In this document: positions 20,999 through 30,490 of the stretch, piece by piece | How the letters are laid out: every line of letters starts with the position of its first letter | Position numbering within the stretch: the stretch's first letter is position 1 | Origin: Microbacterium testaceum | Lineage (GTDB): Bacteria > Actinomycetota > Actinomycetes > Actinomycetales > Microbacteriaceae | DNA: 64,000 nt | Direction of reading: 5' to 3' | Assembly: GCF_029761935.1 (NCBI RefSeq) | Contig: NZ_CP121699.1 | Location: forward strand, 1,550,001 to 1,614,000 | Program-made: the position numbers and the translations under genes | Notes under the pieces: model-generated | Told to the model about the DNA's origin: nothing | Database searches by the model: none | What the model saw: only the letters and a program-made list of their open reading frames with translations

Positions 20999-23900
20999 TC
21001 AGCGCTGCTCTCCGCTGGCGCTCCGTCGACGCAGGGTCCACAGAGTCGCACCCGCGAGGATCAGTGCCGCAGCCACGCCGCCGACCAGAGGACCGTCGAG
21101 ATCCAGACCGGTGGCCGGGAGTGACGAGCCCCTGCCGGTCCCCGGGAGCGAGGAGCCCCCGCCGGTCCCCGCTGCGGCGGGCTGCGCCGTGACGGTGAAG
21201 GCGGTGTTCTCCCGATCAGCCGGGAGTTCACCCGTGACCGAACCGCGCACCTCGACCCGGTGTGCGCCGAGCTCGAAGTCGGCGCCGACCGCGAAGGTCA
21301 TGCGCGCCGTACCCGCGCCGTCAGCGATCACGGGCGTGAGCTCGAACGGAGTGGAGTTCACCGTCGCCGAGACCGTCTCGCCGGGCTGGAAGCCCTGGAC
21401 GACCACGGTCTGGCTGACCCCGGTGCCGCGCACGATCTGCGGCAGCAGCACATCGGCACGCGCCTGCGTGGTGACGTCGCCGTCGGTCGCGTCGGCGTCC
21501 ACGGCGTCGGCGTCCGTCGCGTCAGCGTCGGTCGCGTCAGCATCCACAGCGTCGGCGTCCGCAGCGTCAGCGTCCACGGCGTCAGCATCGGCTGCGTCGG
21601 TGTCGGTTGCGTCAGCGTCGGTCGCATCGGCGTCCACGGCGTCAGCGTCCACAGCGTCAGCGTCAGCGTCCACGGCGTCTGCATCGGCTGCGTCGGCGTC
21701 CGTCGCGTCAGCATCGGCTGCGTCGGTGTCCGTCGCGTCAGCATCGGTCGCATCGGCGTCCACGGCGTCAGCGTCCACAGCGTCAGCGTCAGCGTCCGTG
21801 GCGTCCGCATCCATCGCGTCAGCATCCACGGCGTCAGCATCCATCGCATCAGCGTCCACGGCGTCAGCATCAGCCGCGTCAGCATCCATCGCATCAGCGT
21901 CCGCGTCGGCGTCAGCCGCGACCGCGGTCACCGAGAACGACGTCGTGTCGACCGAGCCGTCGATGTCCTGGATCGCGGTCACCGTGAAGTCGCCCACCGG
22001 AACCTCCGCGAACGAGACCGACCAGAGGCCGAGGCCCGAGACGGTCGTCGTCTGCGCGCCCAGGGTCGGGATCGAGACGGCGATCTCGGCGCCGGCCTGG
22101 CCGGAACCGGTCACGGTCACCGAGCGCGTGGCATCCGGCTCTCCGACCTCGTACTCCGTGCCGGCGATGGGTGCCGTGATGTCGACGGCCTCGGCGAGCA
22201 CGACGCTGAACGCGACGGTGTCGACCGAGTCGTCGGCATCCTGAGTCGCCGTCGCCGTGTAGTCGGCGATCGGCAGACCGTCGAACACCACGTTCCAGGT
22301 ACCGTCCGGGGCTGCGGTCGTCGTCTCGACGGCGCCGTTGTCGAGCTCGACCGTGACGGTCGCCCCCGGCGAAGCCGTTCCCGAGACGGTCACCGTGGTG
22401 ACACCCTCAGCAGTGCCGACCGCGATCTCTGTTCCGTCAGCGGGCTCCTCGATCACGACATCGGGCGTCTCGGCGATCGAGAAGTCGACGGTGTCGATCG
22501 ACCCGTCGAACTCCTGCGTCGCGGTCACCGAGTAATCGCCGATGGGCAGACCCGGGAACGTCGCCGTCCAGGTTCCCTCCGCGGTCACGGTGACCGTCTG
22601 GGTGGAGCCGCCGACCTCGACGTCGACATCCGAACCCGCGTAGCCGGTTCCGGTGACGATCACGTCCGAGGTGTCGTCGGCCCCGGGGACGACGATGATC
22701 TGGTCGGGGGTCGGAGCGGTGATGACCACGTCCGGGGCCTCGATGACCGAGAAGTCGACGGTCGCGGTGGTGCCGTCGGCATCCTGAGTCGCGGTGGCCG
22801 TGTAGTCGCCGACCGGGAGGTCGGGGAACGTGACCGTCCAGGTGCCCTCGGGGGTGACCGTGGCGTCCTGATCCTCCTGACCGGGGATCGAGACCGTGAT
22901 CACGGCCTCGGGCTCGCCGGTTCCGGAGACGGTCACGTCCGAGACGTCGTCGGCACCGGGAACGACGAACTCGTCGCCGCTTTCGGGAGCGGTGATCGTC
23001 ACGTCGGCGTTCTCATCGAGCGCGTTCGGTCCGACGGTGGCGTTCGCCAGTTCGATCGTCGTGGCCGCCGAACCCGGCAGGACCGTCACGATGGCCCCGG
23101 TGATCGAAAAGACACCCTCGGCAGTCGTCGACTGGTTGTTGACGGTCACGCTCGCGACGGCGGGGAGCACGGCGCCCAGCGCGGGCGAGAGCAGCGTCGT
23201 CACCGGGGTGACGGTCGTGTCGACCGCAGCGCCGACGTTCCCGATCACGGTTTGCACCGGAGCGAGGATCGCGCCCGCCACGACACCGAGGCCGACCGGA
23301 AGGGTGATTCCGCCCAGCACCTGGATCCCGGAGGTGTTCCCGTCGAGCAGTTGCCCGATGGTGGTGTTCACGCTGAGGACCGGGATCTGCGGGGTGATCA
23401 GGGTCGGCGGGATGACGACCCCGCCGAGGACCGAGAGACCGCGCACGGCGTTCAGGACTGCCGTATCGATCCGGTCGGCGAGACCGCTGACGGCGTCCAC
23501 GACGGCGTCCTGGATGTAGGGAAGGGTCTGCGAACCGAGCAGTTCCGTTCCCGCGGGGAGGTCGTTCAGCCCGGTGATCTCGTCGAGGTCGACCGTGATC
23601 TCGCCCGTTCCCAGATCGATCACCACGCCCGGGTAGTCGTCCGAGGTGATCTGGCCGGTCAGGAGACCGCTGATCGCGTCGGTCAGGCTGGTCGTGCCCA
23701 CCTCCAGGTTCGCCTGCACGCCGAGGAGTCCGAGGGCGCTGCCCACAGCGGTGTTGACCAGACCGTCCACCCCGTCGAGCGAGTTCTGGAGGCCGGCCAC
23801 CGCGGTGTTCAGCTCCGCGGTCAAGGTCGACAGCGTCGCGCTGTCGACGACGAGCTGACCGCCCGCGATCGTGTAGCTGCTCGTCGCGTCGTCGGGAGCG

Positions 23901-24526
23901 TCCTGCGACGCCCTCGCCGAGACGGCGCCCAGGGTCAGATCCACGGCGGCGATCTCGTCGACGAGCTCAGCGGCCAGGGATCCCGCGAGGGAATCGACCG
24001 CGCCGCCCAGACTGATGCTCAGCGGGCCGGTCGCCGGGCCGCCGGTACCGATGACGCCGCCGTCGCCCACGGCGCCCGAGGCCCCGACCGACGAGCCATC
24101 GGGATCCGCGCTCGCGTACTGGCCGACGACGCCGAGCGATCCGAAGTCGATGGGAACCTGGATGCCGCCGGGCACGGTGACGTTGATCACGTCGAGGGCC
24201 GTGAGGTCGAGGGTGTTCTGGTCGGTCACCGTCGGGACGGACCCGGCGTTGGTGGCGACCGCGCCCTGGAGCTGCGCCAGGTCGTCGAGGTCGACGAGGG
24301 TGAGGATCGACCCGCCCAAGAACGTGCCCGAGGCGTTCGATAGGTCACCGGGGGCGGCGTTCGCGGCGGTCACGCCGCCGAACAGGGTCAGGGAAGCGGC
24401 CCCTACCGCTGCGGCCGTCTTGACGGAGGCCCGTCCGATGCGAGAACGGGTCCAGACCCCGCTCCGTCTGCGCGTGGCGGTCCGCCCGGGCGAGAAGCCC
24501 GACGTCCCCTGATTCTCGTGATCCAT
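20999..24526 (-). CDS. LPXTG surface protein: choice-of-anchor G domain, four Ig-like repeats, acidic DA-repeat stalk
   Basis: A predicted 1175-residue wall-anchored protein. The start ATG 24526 follows AGGAG. Signal peptide: RRR-rich residues about 20-40, hydrophobic AAAVGAASLTLFGGVTAANA, cleaved near residue 57. Next, residues about 58-510 are a choice-of-anchor G-like region (DLSNASGTFLGGSIL). Four Ig-like repeats of about 90 residues follow (each ending D(V/I)xGDxTxTAxQxxDG-like). Residues about 868-1017 are almost only Asp and Ala in XDADA units. A last beta domain precedes LPGTG and LPATG, a hydrophobic helix and RRR tail for sortase anchoring. It leads the operon with DUF5819 and HTTM. 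Ligand or role is unknown; adhesion or surface-layer function is inference. Confidence 0.88.
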   Translation of the reverse strand: MDHENQGTSGFSPGRTATRRRSGVWTRSRIGRASVKTAAAVGAASLTLFGGVTAANAAPGDLSNASGTFLGGSILTLVDLDDLAQLQGAVATNAGSVPTVTDQNTLDLTALDVINVTVPGGIQVPIDFGSLGVVGQYASADPDGSSVGASGAVGDGGVIGTGGPATGPLSISLGGAVDSLAGSLAAELVDEIAAVDLTLGAVSARASQDAPDDATSSYTIAGGQLVVDSATLSTLTAELNTAVAGLQNSLDGVDGLVNTAVGSALGLLGVQANLEVGTTSLTDAISGLLTGQITSDDYPGVVIDLGTGEITVDLDEITGLNDLPAGTELLGSQTLPYIQDAVVDAVSGLADRIDTAVLNAVRGLSVLGGVVIPPTLITPQIPVLSVNTTIGQLLDGNTSGIQVLGGITLPVGLGVVAGAILAPVQTVIGNVGAAVDTTVTPVTTLLSPALGAVLPAVASVTVNNQSTTAEGVFSITGAIVTVLPGSAATTIELANATVGPNALDENADVTITAPESGDEFVVPGADDVSDVTVSGTGEPEAVITVSIPGQEDQDATVTPEGTWTVTFPDLPVGDYTATATQDADGTTATVDFSVIEAPDVVITAPTPDQIIVVPGADDTSDVIVTGTGYAGSDVDVEVGGSTQTVTVTAEGTWTATFPGLPIGDYSVTATQEFDGSIDTVDFSIAETPDVVIEEPADGTEIAVGTAEGVTTVTVSGTASPGATVTVELDNGAVETTTAAPDGTWNVVFDGLPIADYTATATQDADDSVDTVAFSVVLAEAVDITAPIAGTEYEVGEPDATRSVTVTGSGQAGAEIAVSIPTLGAQTTTVSGLGLWSVSFAEVPVGDFTVTAIQDIDGSVDTTSFSVTAVAADADADADAMDADAADADAVDADAMDADAVDADAMDADATDADADAVDADAVDADATDADATDTDAADADATDADAADADAVDADADAVDADAVDADATDADATDTDAADADAVDADAADADAVDADATDADATDADAVDADATDGDVTTQARADVLLPQIVRGTGVSQTVVVQGFQPGETVSATVNSTPFELTPVIADGAGTARMTFAVGADFELGAHRVEVRGSVTGELPADRENTAFTVTAQPAAAGTGGGSSLPGTGRGSSLPATGLDLDGPLVGGVAAALILAGATLWTLRRRSASGEQR
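21478..21924 (-). repeat. In-frame tandem repeats coding (XDADA)n, with a 126-bp internal duplication
   Basis: About 447 bp made of 15-bp units coding X-Asp-Ala-Asp-Ala, X being Val, Ala, Thr or Met, with some units stretched or changed (TDTDA, DADADA). A 54-bp block is identical at 21618-21671 and 21744-21797, exactly 126 bp (42 codons) apart, which suggests recent expansion by slippage or unequal exchange. The frame is kept throughout. Confidence 0.9.
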
Positions 24527-24795
24527 GAAAACACTCCTGTACGTGGTGCTCGGGACGCGCGTGTGCGACGCCCTCTGCGGCCTTCCGACAGCCGTACGGG
24601 ACATTCAAGGGGGCTATGAGAAACCTGAGAACCTGCTGAGCTACGGGGATCGGTACGGGTCCGCGCTCCCGGTAGTACCGACCTCGACGGGCATGCGACC
24701 ACTCTCGAGAACCGCCCGGATCGACGCGCAACCGGCCGCGCGCAACTCGCCGTCGCCACCGATACCGGTGGCCCTCGGTATACCGACTCACTACC
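24527..24795. promoter_or_regulatory. Upstream region of the surface-protein operon
   Basis: About 270 bp hold the surface-protein ribosome site (AGGAG) and presumably its promoter. Partly palindromic strings such as CCACCGATACCGGTGG near 24758 and repeated GGTA(C/T)-type words occur. I see no gene here. Confidence 0.35.
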
Positions 24796-24817
24796 GTGCC
24801 CGCACCACGGCGGGCAC
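24796..24817 (-). terminator. Terminator of coaA
   Basis: GTGCCCGC (24796-24803) pairs with GCGGGCAC (24810-24817) directly after the coaA stop. It is a short 8-bp GC-rich stem. Confidence 0.5.
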
Positions 24818-24818
24818 C

Positions 24819-25772
24819 TCAGAGCTTGCGGAGCAGGACCGTTTCGACGGTGTGATCCGCACCCTTCTGCAGCACGAGCTTCGCGCGGTGTCGCGTCGGA
24901 AGCACGTTCTCTTCGAGGTTCGGGAGGTTGATCTCGCGCCAGTATCCGAGCGCTCGCTCGACGGCCTCTTCATCGCTGATGTCGGCGAAGACGCGGAAGA
25001 ACGACGTCGGGTTGGTGAAGGCGTTGTCTCGGAGCGCGAGGAACCGGTCCACGTACCACCGCTCGATGTGCGCGGCGTCCGCGTCGACGTAGATCGAGAA
25101 GTCGAAGAGGTCGCTCACCGCGACCTCGTTCGGAGACGGCGGCGGCTGGAGCACGTTCAGGCCCTCGACGATGACCACGTCCGGCCGATGCACGGTCACG
25201 TGCGCGTCCGGCATGATGTCGTATCGCACATGCGAGTAGAAGGGCGCGCGCGCCTCCTCGGCACCGGACTTCACCTCGCTGAGGAACTCGACGAGCGCCC
25301 GCCTGTCATACGACTCGGGGAATCCCTTGCGGTCCATGAGGCCGCGGCGTTCGAGCTCCGCGTTCGGGTAGAGGAACCCATCGGTGGTGACCAGCTCGAC
25401 GCGAGGGGTGTCGGGCCAGCGGCTCATCAGCTCGCGCAGCAATCGCGCGATCGTCGACTTCCCGACGGCCACGGATCCCGCGACCCCGATGACGAAGGGG
25501 GTCGTGGCGTCCGGTTCGCCCAGGAAGCTGCTCGTGTCGGCGCCGAGGCGGCGCGTGGCGCGGGCGTAGAGGCTCAACAGCCGGCTGAGGGGGAGGTAGA
25601 CCTCGGCGACTTCGCGCGGATCCAGCCGGTCGCCGATCCCGCGCAACTGGACGATCTCGTTCTCGGTCAGCGGCTGTGTCAGCCCGCCGGCCATGCGAGC
25701 CCAGTCGTCGCGGTCGATCTGACGGTAGGGGCTCAGCGACGGTGCGGGAGCGGTGGTCTCGGCTGCGGACAC
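24819..25772 (-). CDS. coaA: Type I pantothenate kinase
   Basis: Phosphorylates pantothenate with ATP, the first step of CoA synthesis. The 317-residue protein has the P-loop [17 protein letters not shown] near residue 93, the TTDGFLYPN motif near residue 129, RKGFPESYD near residue 147 and [10 protein letters not shown] near residue 200, all type I (bacterial CoaA) landmarks. It is monocistronic and divergent from the Ppx/GppA gene, with about 75 bp between starts. Confidence 0.96.
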   Translation of the reverse strand: MSAAETTAPAPSLSPYRQIDRDDWARMAGGLTQPLTENEIVQLRGIGDRLDPREVAEVYLPLSRLLSLYARATRRLGADTSSFLGEPDATTPFVIGVAGSVAVGKSTIARLLRELMSRWPDTPRVELVTTDGFLYPNAELERRGLMDRKGFPESYDRRALVEFLSEVKSGAEEARAPFYSHVRYDIMPDAHVTVHRPDVVIVEGLNVLQPPPSPNEVAVSDLFDFSIYVDADAAHIERWYVDRFLALRDNAFTNPTSFFRVFADISDEEAVERALGYWREINLPNLEENVLPTRHRAKLVLQKGADHTVETVLLRKL

Positions 25773-25846
25773 CCGCTCATGCTACCCGGGGCGTCGCCCT
25801 CCCCCGCGGTCGGAGCCGTGCGCACCGCGGCCACTACGCTCGGACC

Positions 25847-26776
25847 GTGCGCTTGGGAGTCCTCGACATCGGTTCGAACACCGTCCACCTGCTCGTCGCG
25901 AACGCCCGAGCGGGAGGGCGCCCCACCGCCACCACCTCGCACCGTTCCGTGCTCCGCCTCATGCGTTATCTGCTGCCGGACGGATCGATTTCGGCGGAGG
26001 GTGTGCAGGGACTGGTGGATGCCGTGACCGCCGCGCGCGATCGCGCTCGCGCCGAGGGGGTCGACGAGTTGCTCGCCACCGCGACCTCCGCGGTCCGGGA
26101 GGCGACCAACGGCGACGAGGTGATCGCTCTCATCGAGGAGGCGCTCGGACAACCGCTCCAGGTGCTCGGCGGCGAGACCGAGGCGCGGTTCACCTACCTC
26201 GCGGTCCGGCGCTGGTTCGGGTGGTCGGCGGGACAGATCCTTCTGTTCGACATCGGTGGGGGATCCCTCGAGATCGCCGGTGGCGCGGACGAACTCCCCG
26301 ACCTCGCCGAATCGGTCCCGCTGGGAGCGGGGCGGTCCACCGTGCAGTTCCTGCCCCACGATCCTCCGAGCGACGACGAGATCGATGCGCTCCGCCAGCA
26401 TGCGGCATCCGTCCTCGCTCCTGTCGCCGAGCGATTTGCGGCGCTCCCCCGCCCCGATCACGTGGTGGGGTCGTCGAAGGCGATCCGATCCCTCGCGAAG
26501 TTGGCGGGCTACCCCGTGCCGGGCTGGTCGGGGATCGATCGCATGGTGCTCCCGCGCAGAGAGCTGAAGGACTGGATTCCGCGCCTGGCCCGCATCCCCG
26601 CCGATGCGCGCGAAGCCCTGCCGGGCATCACCGCCGACCGCACCTTCCAGATCGTGGCCGCGGCGATCGTCGTCGAGCGCGCGATGAAAGCCCTCGACGT
26701 CGAGGAGCTCGAGGTGTCGCCCTGGGCCCTGCGTGAGGGCGTCCTGTTGCGCTACATCGAATCGCTCGAGTACTGA
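25847..26776 (+). CDS. Ppx/GppA-family phosphatase
   Basis: A 309-residue ASKHA-fold enzyme expected to hydrolyse polyphosphate or pppGpp. It starts at GTG 25847 (RLGVLDIGSNTVHLLV, the phosphate-1 motif). It also has the FDIGGGSLEIAGG motif near residue 138 and a conserved Glu within GGETEARFTY near residue 107. The length matches the short single-module actinobacterial Ppx proteins, without the C-terminal HD-like domain of E. coli Ppx. Which substrate dominates cannot be told. No strong ribosome site is visible; the spacer to coaA is short. Confidence 0.88.
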   Translation: MRLGVLDIGSNTVHLLVANARAGGRPTATTSHRSVLRLMRYLLPDGSISAEGVQGLVDAVTAARDRARAEGVDELLATATSAVREATNGDEVIALIEEALGQPLQVLGGETEARFTYLAVRRWFGWSAGQILLFDIGGGSLEIAGGADELPDLAESVPLGAGRSTVQFLPHDPPSDDEIDALRQHAASVLAPVAERFAALPRPDHVVGSSKAIRSLAKLAGYPVPGWSGIDRMVLPRRELKDWIPRLARIPADAREALPGITADRTFQIVAAAIVVERAMKALDVEELEVSPWALREGVLLRYIESLEY

Positions 26777-26810
26777 GACGACGAAGGCCCAGGGCTCCGA
26801 TGAACGGAGG

Positions 26811-26834
26811 ACCCTGAGCCTGTCGAAGGGAACG
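26811..26834. repeat. Interspersed CCCTGAGCCTGTCGAAGGG element
   Basis: The sequence ACCCTGAGCCTGTCGAAGGG followed by AACG lies between the convergent Ppx/GppA and glmM genes. This word and close variants recur in intergenic DNA of many bacteria and read as TLSLSKG in one frame. It is partly palindromic (CCTGAGC / complementary CTTCGAC flanks). I see one copy in this window. Confidence 0.7.
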
Positions 26835-26838
26835 GGAC

Positions 26839-28194
26839 CTACAGCGCCAGACGTTCCCGGACGACGTCGGCGAGCCGGTCGGCGTGCGCCCGTGCGGTGT
26901 GTTCGTCGGCCGCTTCGACCATCACGCGAACGAGCGGCTCGGTGCCGGACGCGCGCAGCAGCACGCGACCCGAATCACCGAGTTCGGCGGTCGAGACGGC
27001 CACCGCCTCCTGGACGCCCTCGTCGCTCACCCCGTCGCGGTCGACGCCGCGCACGTTGACGAGCACCTGCGGGTAGACGGTCATGATCGAGGCGAGTTCC
27101 GCGAGGGTCTTACCCTGGCGGGCCATCTCGGCCACCAGGTGGAGGCCGGTCAACAGCCCGTCGCCGGTGGTCGCGAACTCGCTCATGATGACGTGCCCCG
27201 ACTGCTCGCCGCCGAGGGAGTAGCCGCCCTCGTTCATGGCCTCGAGCACGTAGCGGTCGCCGACCCCGGTCTGCAGGACCCGGATGCCATGGTCTTCCAT
27301 GGCGCGGTGCAGGCCGAGGTTGCTCATCACCGTCGCGACGAGCGTGTCGTCGACGAGCGCACCGCGCTGCTTCATCGCGACCGCGAGGATCGCCATGATC
27401 TGGTCGCCGTCGACGATGTTGCCCTGCGCGTCCACGGCGAGGCAGCGGTCGGCGTCGCCGTCGTGGGCGATGCCGACGTCGGCTCCCAGCCGGACGACGG
27501 CTTCAGCGAGCACGTCGAGGTGCGTGGAGCCCACGCCGTCGTTGATGTTCAGGCCGTCGGGCTCGGCCCCGATCACGGTGACCTGGGCGCCCGCGTCCTT
27601 GAAGGTCTCGGGAGAGACCCCGGCCGCGGCGCCGTGCGCGCAGTCGAGGACGACGTGGATGCCGTCGAGACGGTGCGGCAGCGACCCGAGGAGGTGCAGC
27701 ACGTAGCGGTCTTCCGCGTCGGCGAAGCGACGGATGCGGCCGACACCGGCACCGGTGGGCTGCAGACGCTCCCCCTCGAGGGCGCGCTCGATGCGCTGCT
27801 CGACGATGTCGGGGAGCTTCGTCCCGCCACGGGCGAAGATCTTGATGCCGTTGTCAGGCGCCGGGTTGTGGGAGGCCGAGACCATCACACCGAAGTCGGC
27901 GTCGTGATCGGCGATCAAGAAGGCGGTCGCCGGGGTGGGGATGACGCCGGCGTCGAGGACGTCGACCCCCGAGGAGGCCAGTCCTGCGGCGACCGCGGCC
28001 GAGAGGAACTCTCCCGAGACGCGCGGGTCGCGCGCGACGACGGCCGTGAGTCGACGACCCTCGGCCTTTCGCGCCTCCGCAGAACGGCCCTGGCCCAGGA
28101 CGACAGCAGTCGCCTGGGCCAGGTGCAGCGCAAGTTCGGCGGTGAGGAGGCCGTTGGCCAGCCCCCGCACCCCGTCCGTGCCAAAGAGAGGCAT
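26839..28194 (-). CDS. glmM: Phosphoglucosamine mutase
   Basis: Converts glucosamine-6-phosphate to glucosamine-1-phosphate for UDP-GlcNAc synthesis. The 451-residue protein has [11 protein letters not shown] at the N-terminus, the phosphoserine loop [14 protein letters not shown] near residue 105, the metal loop HDGDADRC near residue 241, and a C-terminal sugar-phosphate-binding [12 protein letters not shown]. It follows rpsI by 14 nt in the same direction, so rplM-rpsI-glmM is probably one operon, an arrangement common in Actinobacteria. Confidence 0.97.
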   Translation of the reverse strand: MPLFGTDGVRGLANGLLTAELALHLAQATAVVLGQGRSAEARKAEGRRLTAVVARDPRVSGEFLSAAVAAGLASSGVDVLDAGVIPTPATAFLIADHDADFGVMVSASHNPAPDNGIKIFARGGTKLPDIVEQRIERALEGERLQPTGAGVGRIRRFADAEDRYVLHLLGSLPHRLDGIHVVLDCAHGAAAGVSPETFKDAGAQVTVIGAEPDGLNINDGVGSTHLDVLAEAVVRLGADVGIAHDGDADRCLAVDAQGNIVDGDQIMAILAVAMKQRGALVDDTLVATVMSNLGLHRAMEDHGIRVLQTGVGDRYVLEAMNEGGYSLGGEQSGHVIMSEFATTGDGLLTGLHLVAEMARQGKTLAELASIMTVYPQVLVNVRGVDRDGVSDEGVQEAVAVSTAELGDSGRVLLRASGTEPLVRVMVEAADEHTARAHADRLADVVRERLAL

Positions 28195-28208
28195 ACGGAG
28201 GTTCGAAC

Positions 28209-28679
28209 TCAGCGCTTGGAGTACTGAGGCGCCTTGCGGGCCTTCTTGAGACCGGCCTTCTTGCGCTCCTTGACGCGAGCGTCGCGCGAGAGGAAGCCGG
28301 CCTTCTTGAGGGTCGGGCGGTTGTTCTCGGCGTCGATCTCGTTGAGCGCGCGGGCGATGCCCAGGCGCAGCGCGCCGGCCTGACCCGAGGGGCCGCCACC
28401 GGAGATGCGCGCGATCACGTCGTACGAGCCCGCGAGCTCGAGCACCGTGAACGGGTCGTTGATCAGCTGCTGGTGCAGCTTGTTCGGGAAGTAGTCCTCG
28501 ATCGTGCGGCCGTTGACCGTGATCGTGCCCGAACCGGGGACGAGACGCACGCGGGCGATGGCCTGCTTGCGACGGCCCACGGCTGCGCCGGGAACCGAGA
28601 GCACGGGGCGCTCGGTGGCGACGGCCGACTGCTCGGCCGGCGTCTCGGTGCTGTAGTTGCTGGAGTCGATGTTCGACAC
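28209..28679 (-). CDS. rpsI: 30S ribosomal protein S9
   Basis: A 156-residue protein of the small-subunit head. The conserved body begins [17 protein letters not shown] near residue 36, continues with [19 protein letters not shown], and ends with the invariant basic tail [11 protein letters not shown] that reaches the P-site tRNA. It has an extra acidic/Ser-rich N-terminus of about 30 residues, common in Actinobacteria. It starts at GTG 28679, 24 nt after rplM, in the order rplM-rpsI-glmM. Confidence 0.98.
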   Translation of the reverse strand: MSNIDSSNYSTETPAEQSAVATERPVLSVPGAAVGRRKQAIARVRLVPGSGTITVNGRTIEDYFPNKLHQQLINDPFTVLELAGSYDVIARISGGGPSGQAGALRLGIARALNEIDAENNRPTLKKAGFLSRDARVKERKKAGLKKARKAPQYSKR

Positions 28680-28703
28680 TGTTTCGTCCTTATCCGGCGG
28701 CGC

Positions 28704-29150
28704 TTACTGGGCGACCTGGTCGAAGGTGTATGCCGTGGGCTGCTGGGCACCGTGGGGGTGCTCGGCGCCGCGGTACACCTTGAGCTTCTTGAGCTGCGCC
28801 GCGCCGAGGCTGTTCTTGGGCAGCATGCCGCGGATGGCCTTCTCGACCGCGCGGACGGGGTTCTTCTCGAGGAGTTCGTCGTAGGTGACGGACTTGAGGC
28901 CGCCCGGGAAGCCCGAGTGGCGGTACGCCTTCTTCTGGGTGAGCTTCTGACCCGTGAGCGCCACCTTTTCGGCGTTGATCACGATGACGAAGTCGCCGGA
29001 GTCGATGTGGTTGGCGAAGGTCGCCTTGTGCTTGCCGCGGAGGAGGACCGCCGCGTGCGAGGCCAGACGGCCGAGAACGACGTCGGTGGCGTCGATAACG
29101 ACCCACTCGCGCGTGACCTCAGCGGCCTTGGGGGTGAAAGTGCGCGTCAC
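28704..29150 (-). CDS. rplM: 50S ribosomal protein L13
   Basis: An early-assembly large-subunit protein, 148 residues, standard length. It has [18 protein letters not shown] at the N-terminus, [16 protein letters not shown] near residue 48 and the family's [10 protein letters not shown] motif near residue 105. It starts at GTG 29150; the frame continues upstream but the family N-terminus [15 protein letters not shown] fixes this start. The ribosome site is weak (AGAAAGCAG). It is first in the rplM-rpsI-glmM operon. Confidence 0.98.
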   Translation of the reverse strand: MTRTFTPKAAEVTREWVVIDATDVVLGRLASHAAVLLRGKHKATFANHIDSGDFVIVINAEKVALTGQKLTQKKAYRHSGFPGGLKSVTYDELLEKNPVRAVEKAIRGMLPKNSLGAAQLKKLKVYRGAEHPHGAQQPTAYTFDQVAQ

Positions 29151-29511
29151 AATAGTGCTGCTTTCTTGATCGAACGGAGGAGTTCGTGAATCCCGCTCCG
29201 GTGGTCCGTTCACCGCTTGAGGGCGATGGAACAGGGCCGGTGGAGGGCTCACGTTCGGGTGACCCGCTCGCAGAGAGGCAGGCACCAAAAATCAAGACTA
29301 CGTCATCCGGATGCCATGACCAAACAGAACCGATCGCGCTCGGTCCACCCCCGGGGGGGCGGAGTGTCACCCAGCGCCTCACCCGCTTGCTCGAACTTCT
29401 CGCCCGAACGCCGTGATGCCCCGTCACCGATGCGGCGACGGGGCATCATGGCATCCGCCCATGCCCTCCGCGAGTGCGGGCGACAGGTGAGGGCGTGAGC
29501 GGAGGCGGGTT
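29151..29511. promoter_or_regulatory. Spacer upstream of rplM with the terminator of the neighbouring hydrolase
   Basis: This 361-bp stretch contains the rplM promoter region and a perfect 12-bp hairpin (TGATGCCCCGTC at 29414-29425, complement at 29437-29448). The hairpin lies about 65 bp past the hydrolase stop and is probably that gene's terminator. The few open frames lack start signals, so I call no gene. No ribosomal-protein leader structure was recognised. Confidence 0.5.
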
Positions 29512-30357
29512 TCAGCGCTTCAGGAAGTCGAGAAGCACGCGGTTGAACTCGTCGACGTGGCTGACGTTCACTCCGTGCGGAGCGCCCGCGACGACGTAGA
29601 GCTCGCTCCCGGCGATCGCCTCGTGGGTCCGCTTACCCGAGCCCTCGAAAGGGACCGTCGCGTCGCTGTCGCCGTGGATGACCAGGGTGGGCACCGTCAC
29701 GTTCGGCAGGTCGTCGCGGAAGTCGGTGGTCGCGAACGCCTCCATCGCCTTCAGCGCGGCGTGGTGGTCGGCCTGGTTCGCCAGGCGCTCGGCCTCCGCG
29801 CGGTCGGCCTCCGAAACCATGAGCTTGCCGTCGACCGAGAAGAAGTCGGTCGTGAACTGGTGGTAGAAGGCCTTCTCGTCACCCTTCAGCCCCTGCTTCA
29901 TCCCGTCGGCGGTCGCGTCGTCGAGCGGCCCCTCCGGGTTGTCGTCGGTTTGGGCCAGGTAGGGCGGAACCGCCGCGGCGAAGACGACGCTGTGCACTCG
30001 GTCGGAGCCGTGACGCGTCAGGTAACGAGCGACCTCGCCGCCTCCCATCGAGAACCCGACCAGCGTGACGTCGCGCAGGTCGAGGGCCTCCAGCACCGCC
30101 TCGAGGTCGTTGCTGAACGTGTCGTAGTCATACCCGGTGCGCGGCTTGTCGCTGCGGCCGAACCCGCGCCGGTCATAGGTCACGACCCGATATCCGGCGC
30201 CCTCGAGGGCGGGGACCTGGTGCGCCCACGACTCGCCCGAGAGGGGCCAACCGTGGATCAGGACGACAGGGCGTCCCGAGCCGCCGGTGTCGTCGACGTG
30301 GAGGTCGATGTCGGTCAGAAGTCCGTGGTGTGCAGTGATCTCGCTCATGGACGTCAT
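29512..30357 (-). CDS. Alpha/beta hydrolase of the non-heme chloroperoxidase type
   Basis: A 281-residue protein with LIHGWPLSGESWAHQ near residue 33, nucleophile elbow GFSMGGGEVARY near residue 102 (Ser), Asp in VIHGDSDATVPFE near residue 225, and His in GAPHGVNVSHVDEFN near residue 255. The G-F-S-M-G-G elbow and the length match perhydrolase/chloroperoxidase-like esterases, which mostly act as esterases in vivo. The start at 30357 is favoured by GGTGGGA upstream; ATG 30348 is possible. It is a single gene. Confidence 0.88.
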   Translation of the reverse strand: MTSMSEITAHHGLLTDIDLHVDDTGGSGRPVVLIHGWPLSGESWAHQVPALEGAGYRVVTYDRRGFGRSDKPRTGYDYDTFSNDLEAVLEALDLRDVTLVGFSMGGGEVARYLTRHGSDRVHSVVFAAAVPPYLAQTDDNPEGPLDDATADGMKQGLKGDEKAFYHQFTTDFFSVDGKLMVSEADRAEAERLANQADHHAALKAMEAFATTDFRDDLPNVTVPTLVIHGDSDATVPFEGSGKRTHEAIAGSELYVVAGAPHGVNVSHVDEFNRVLLDFLKR

Positions 30358-30490
30358 GATTCGAGTCCCACCTGAACGTTCGGCACCTGTTGACGACTCG
30401 CGGCTCGCTTGATATGCCCGGGCTACGCACAGGTCACGGTCGACGCGCAACACCTCGGGAGGGCGCTCGTCCACTGACTAGCCTTCCCCC

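Noticed and set aside
21478-21924. A periodic repeat block that superficially resembles a CRISPR array
   Set aside because: The units are 15 bp, with no unique spacers, in frame in a coding gene. There are no cas genes nearby.
21260-24343. A long plus-strand frame opposite the surface protein, with GVSVHSV-type repeats
   Set aside because: It is a mirror of the DA-repeat coding DNA. The minus strand has the start signal, signal peptide and LPXTG end.
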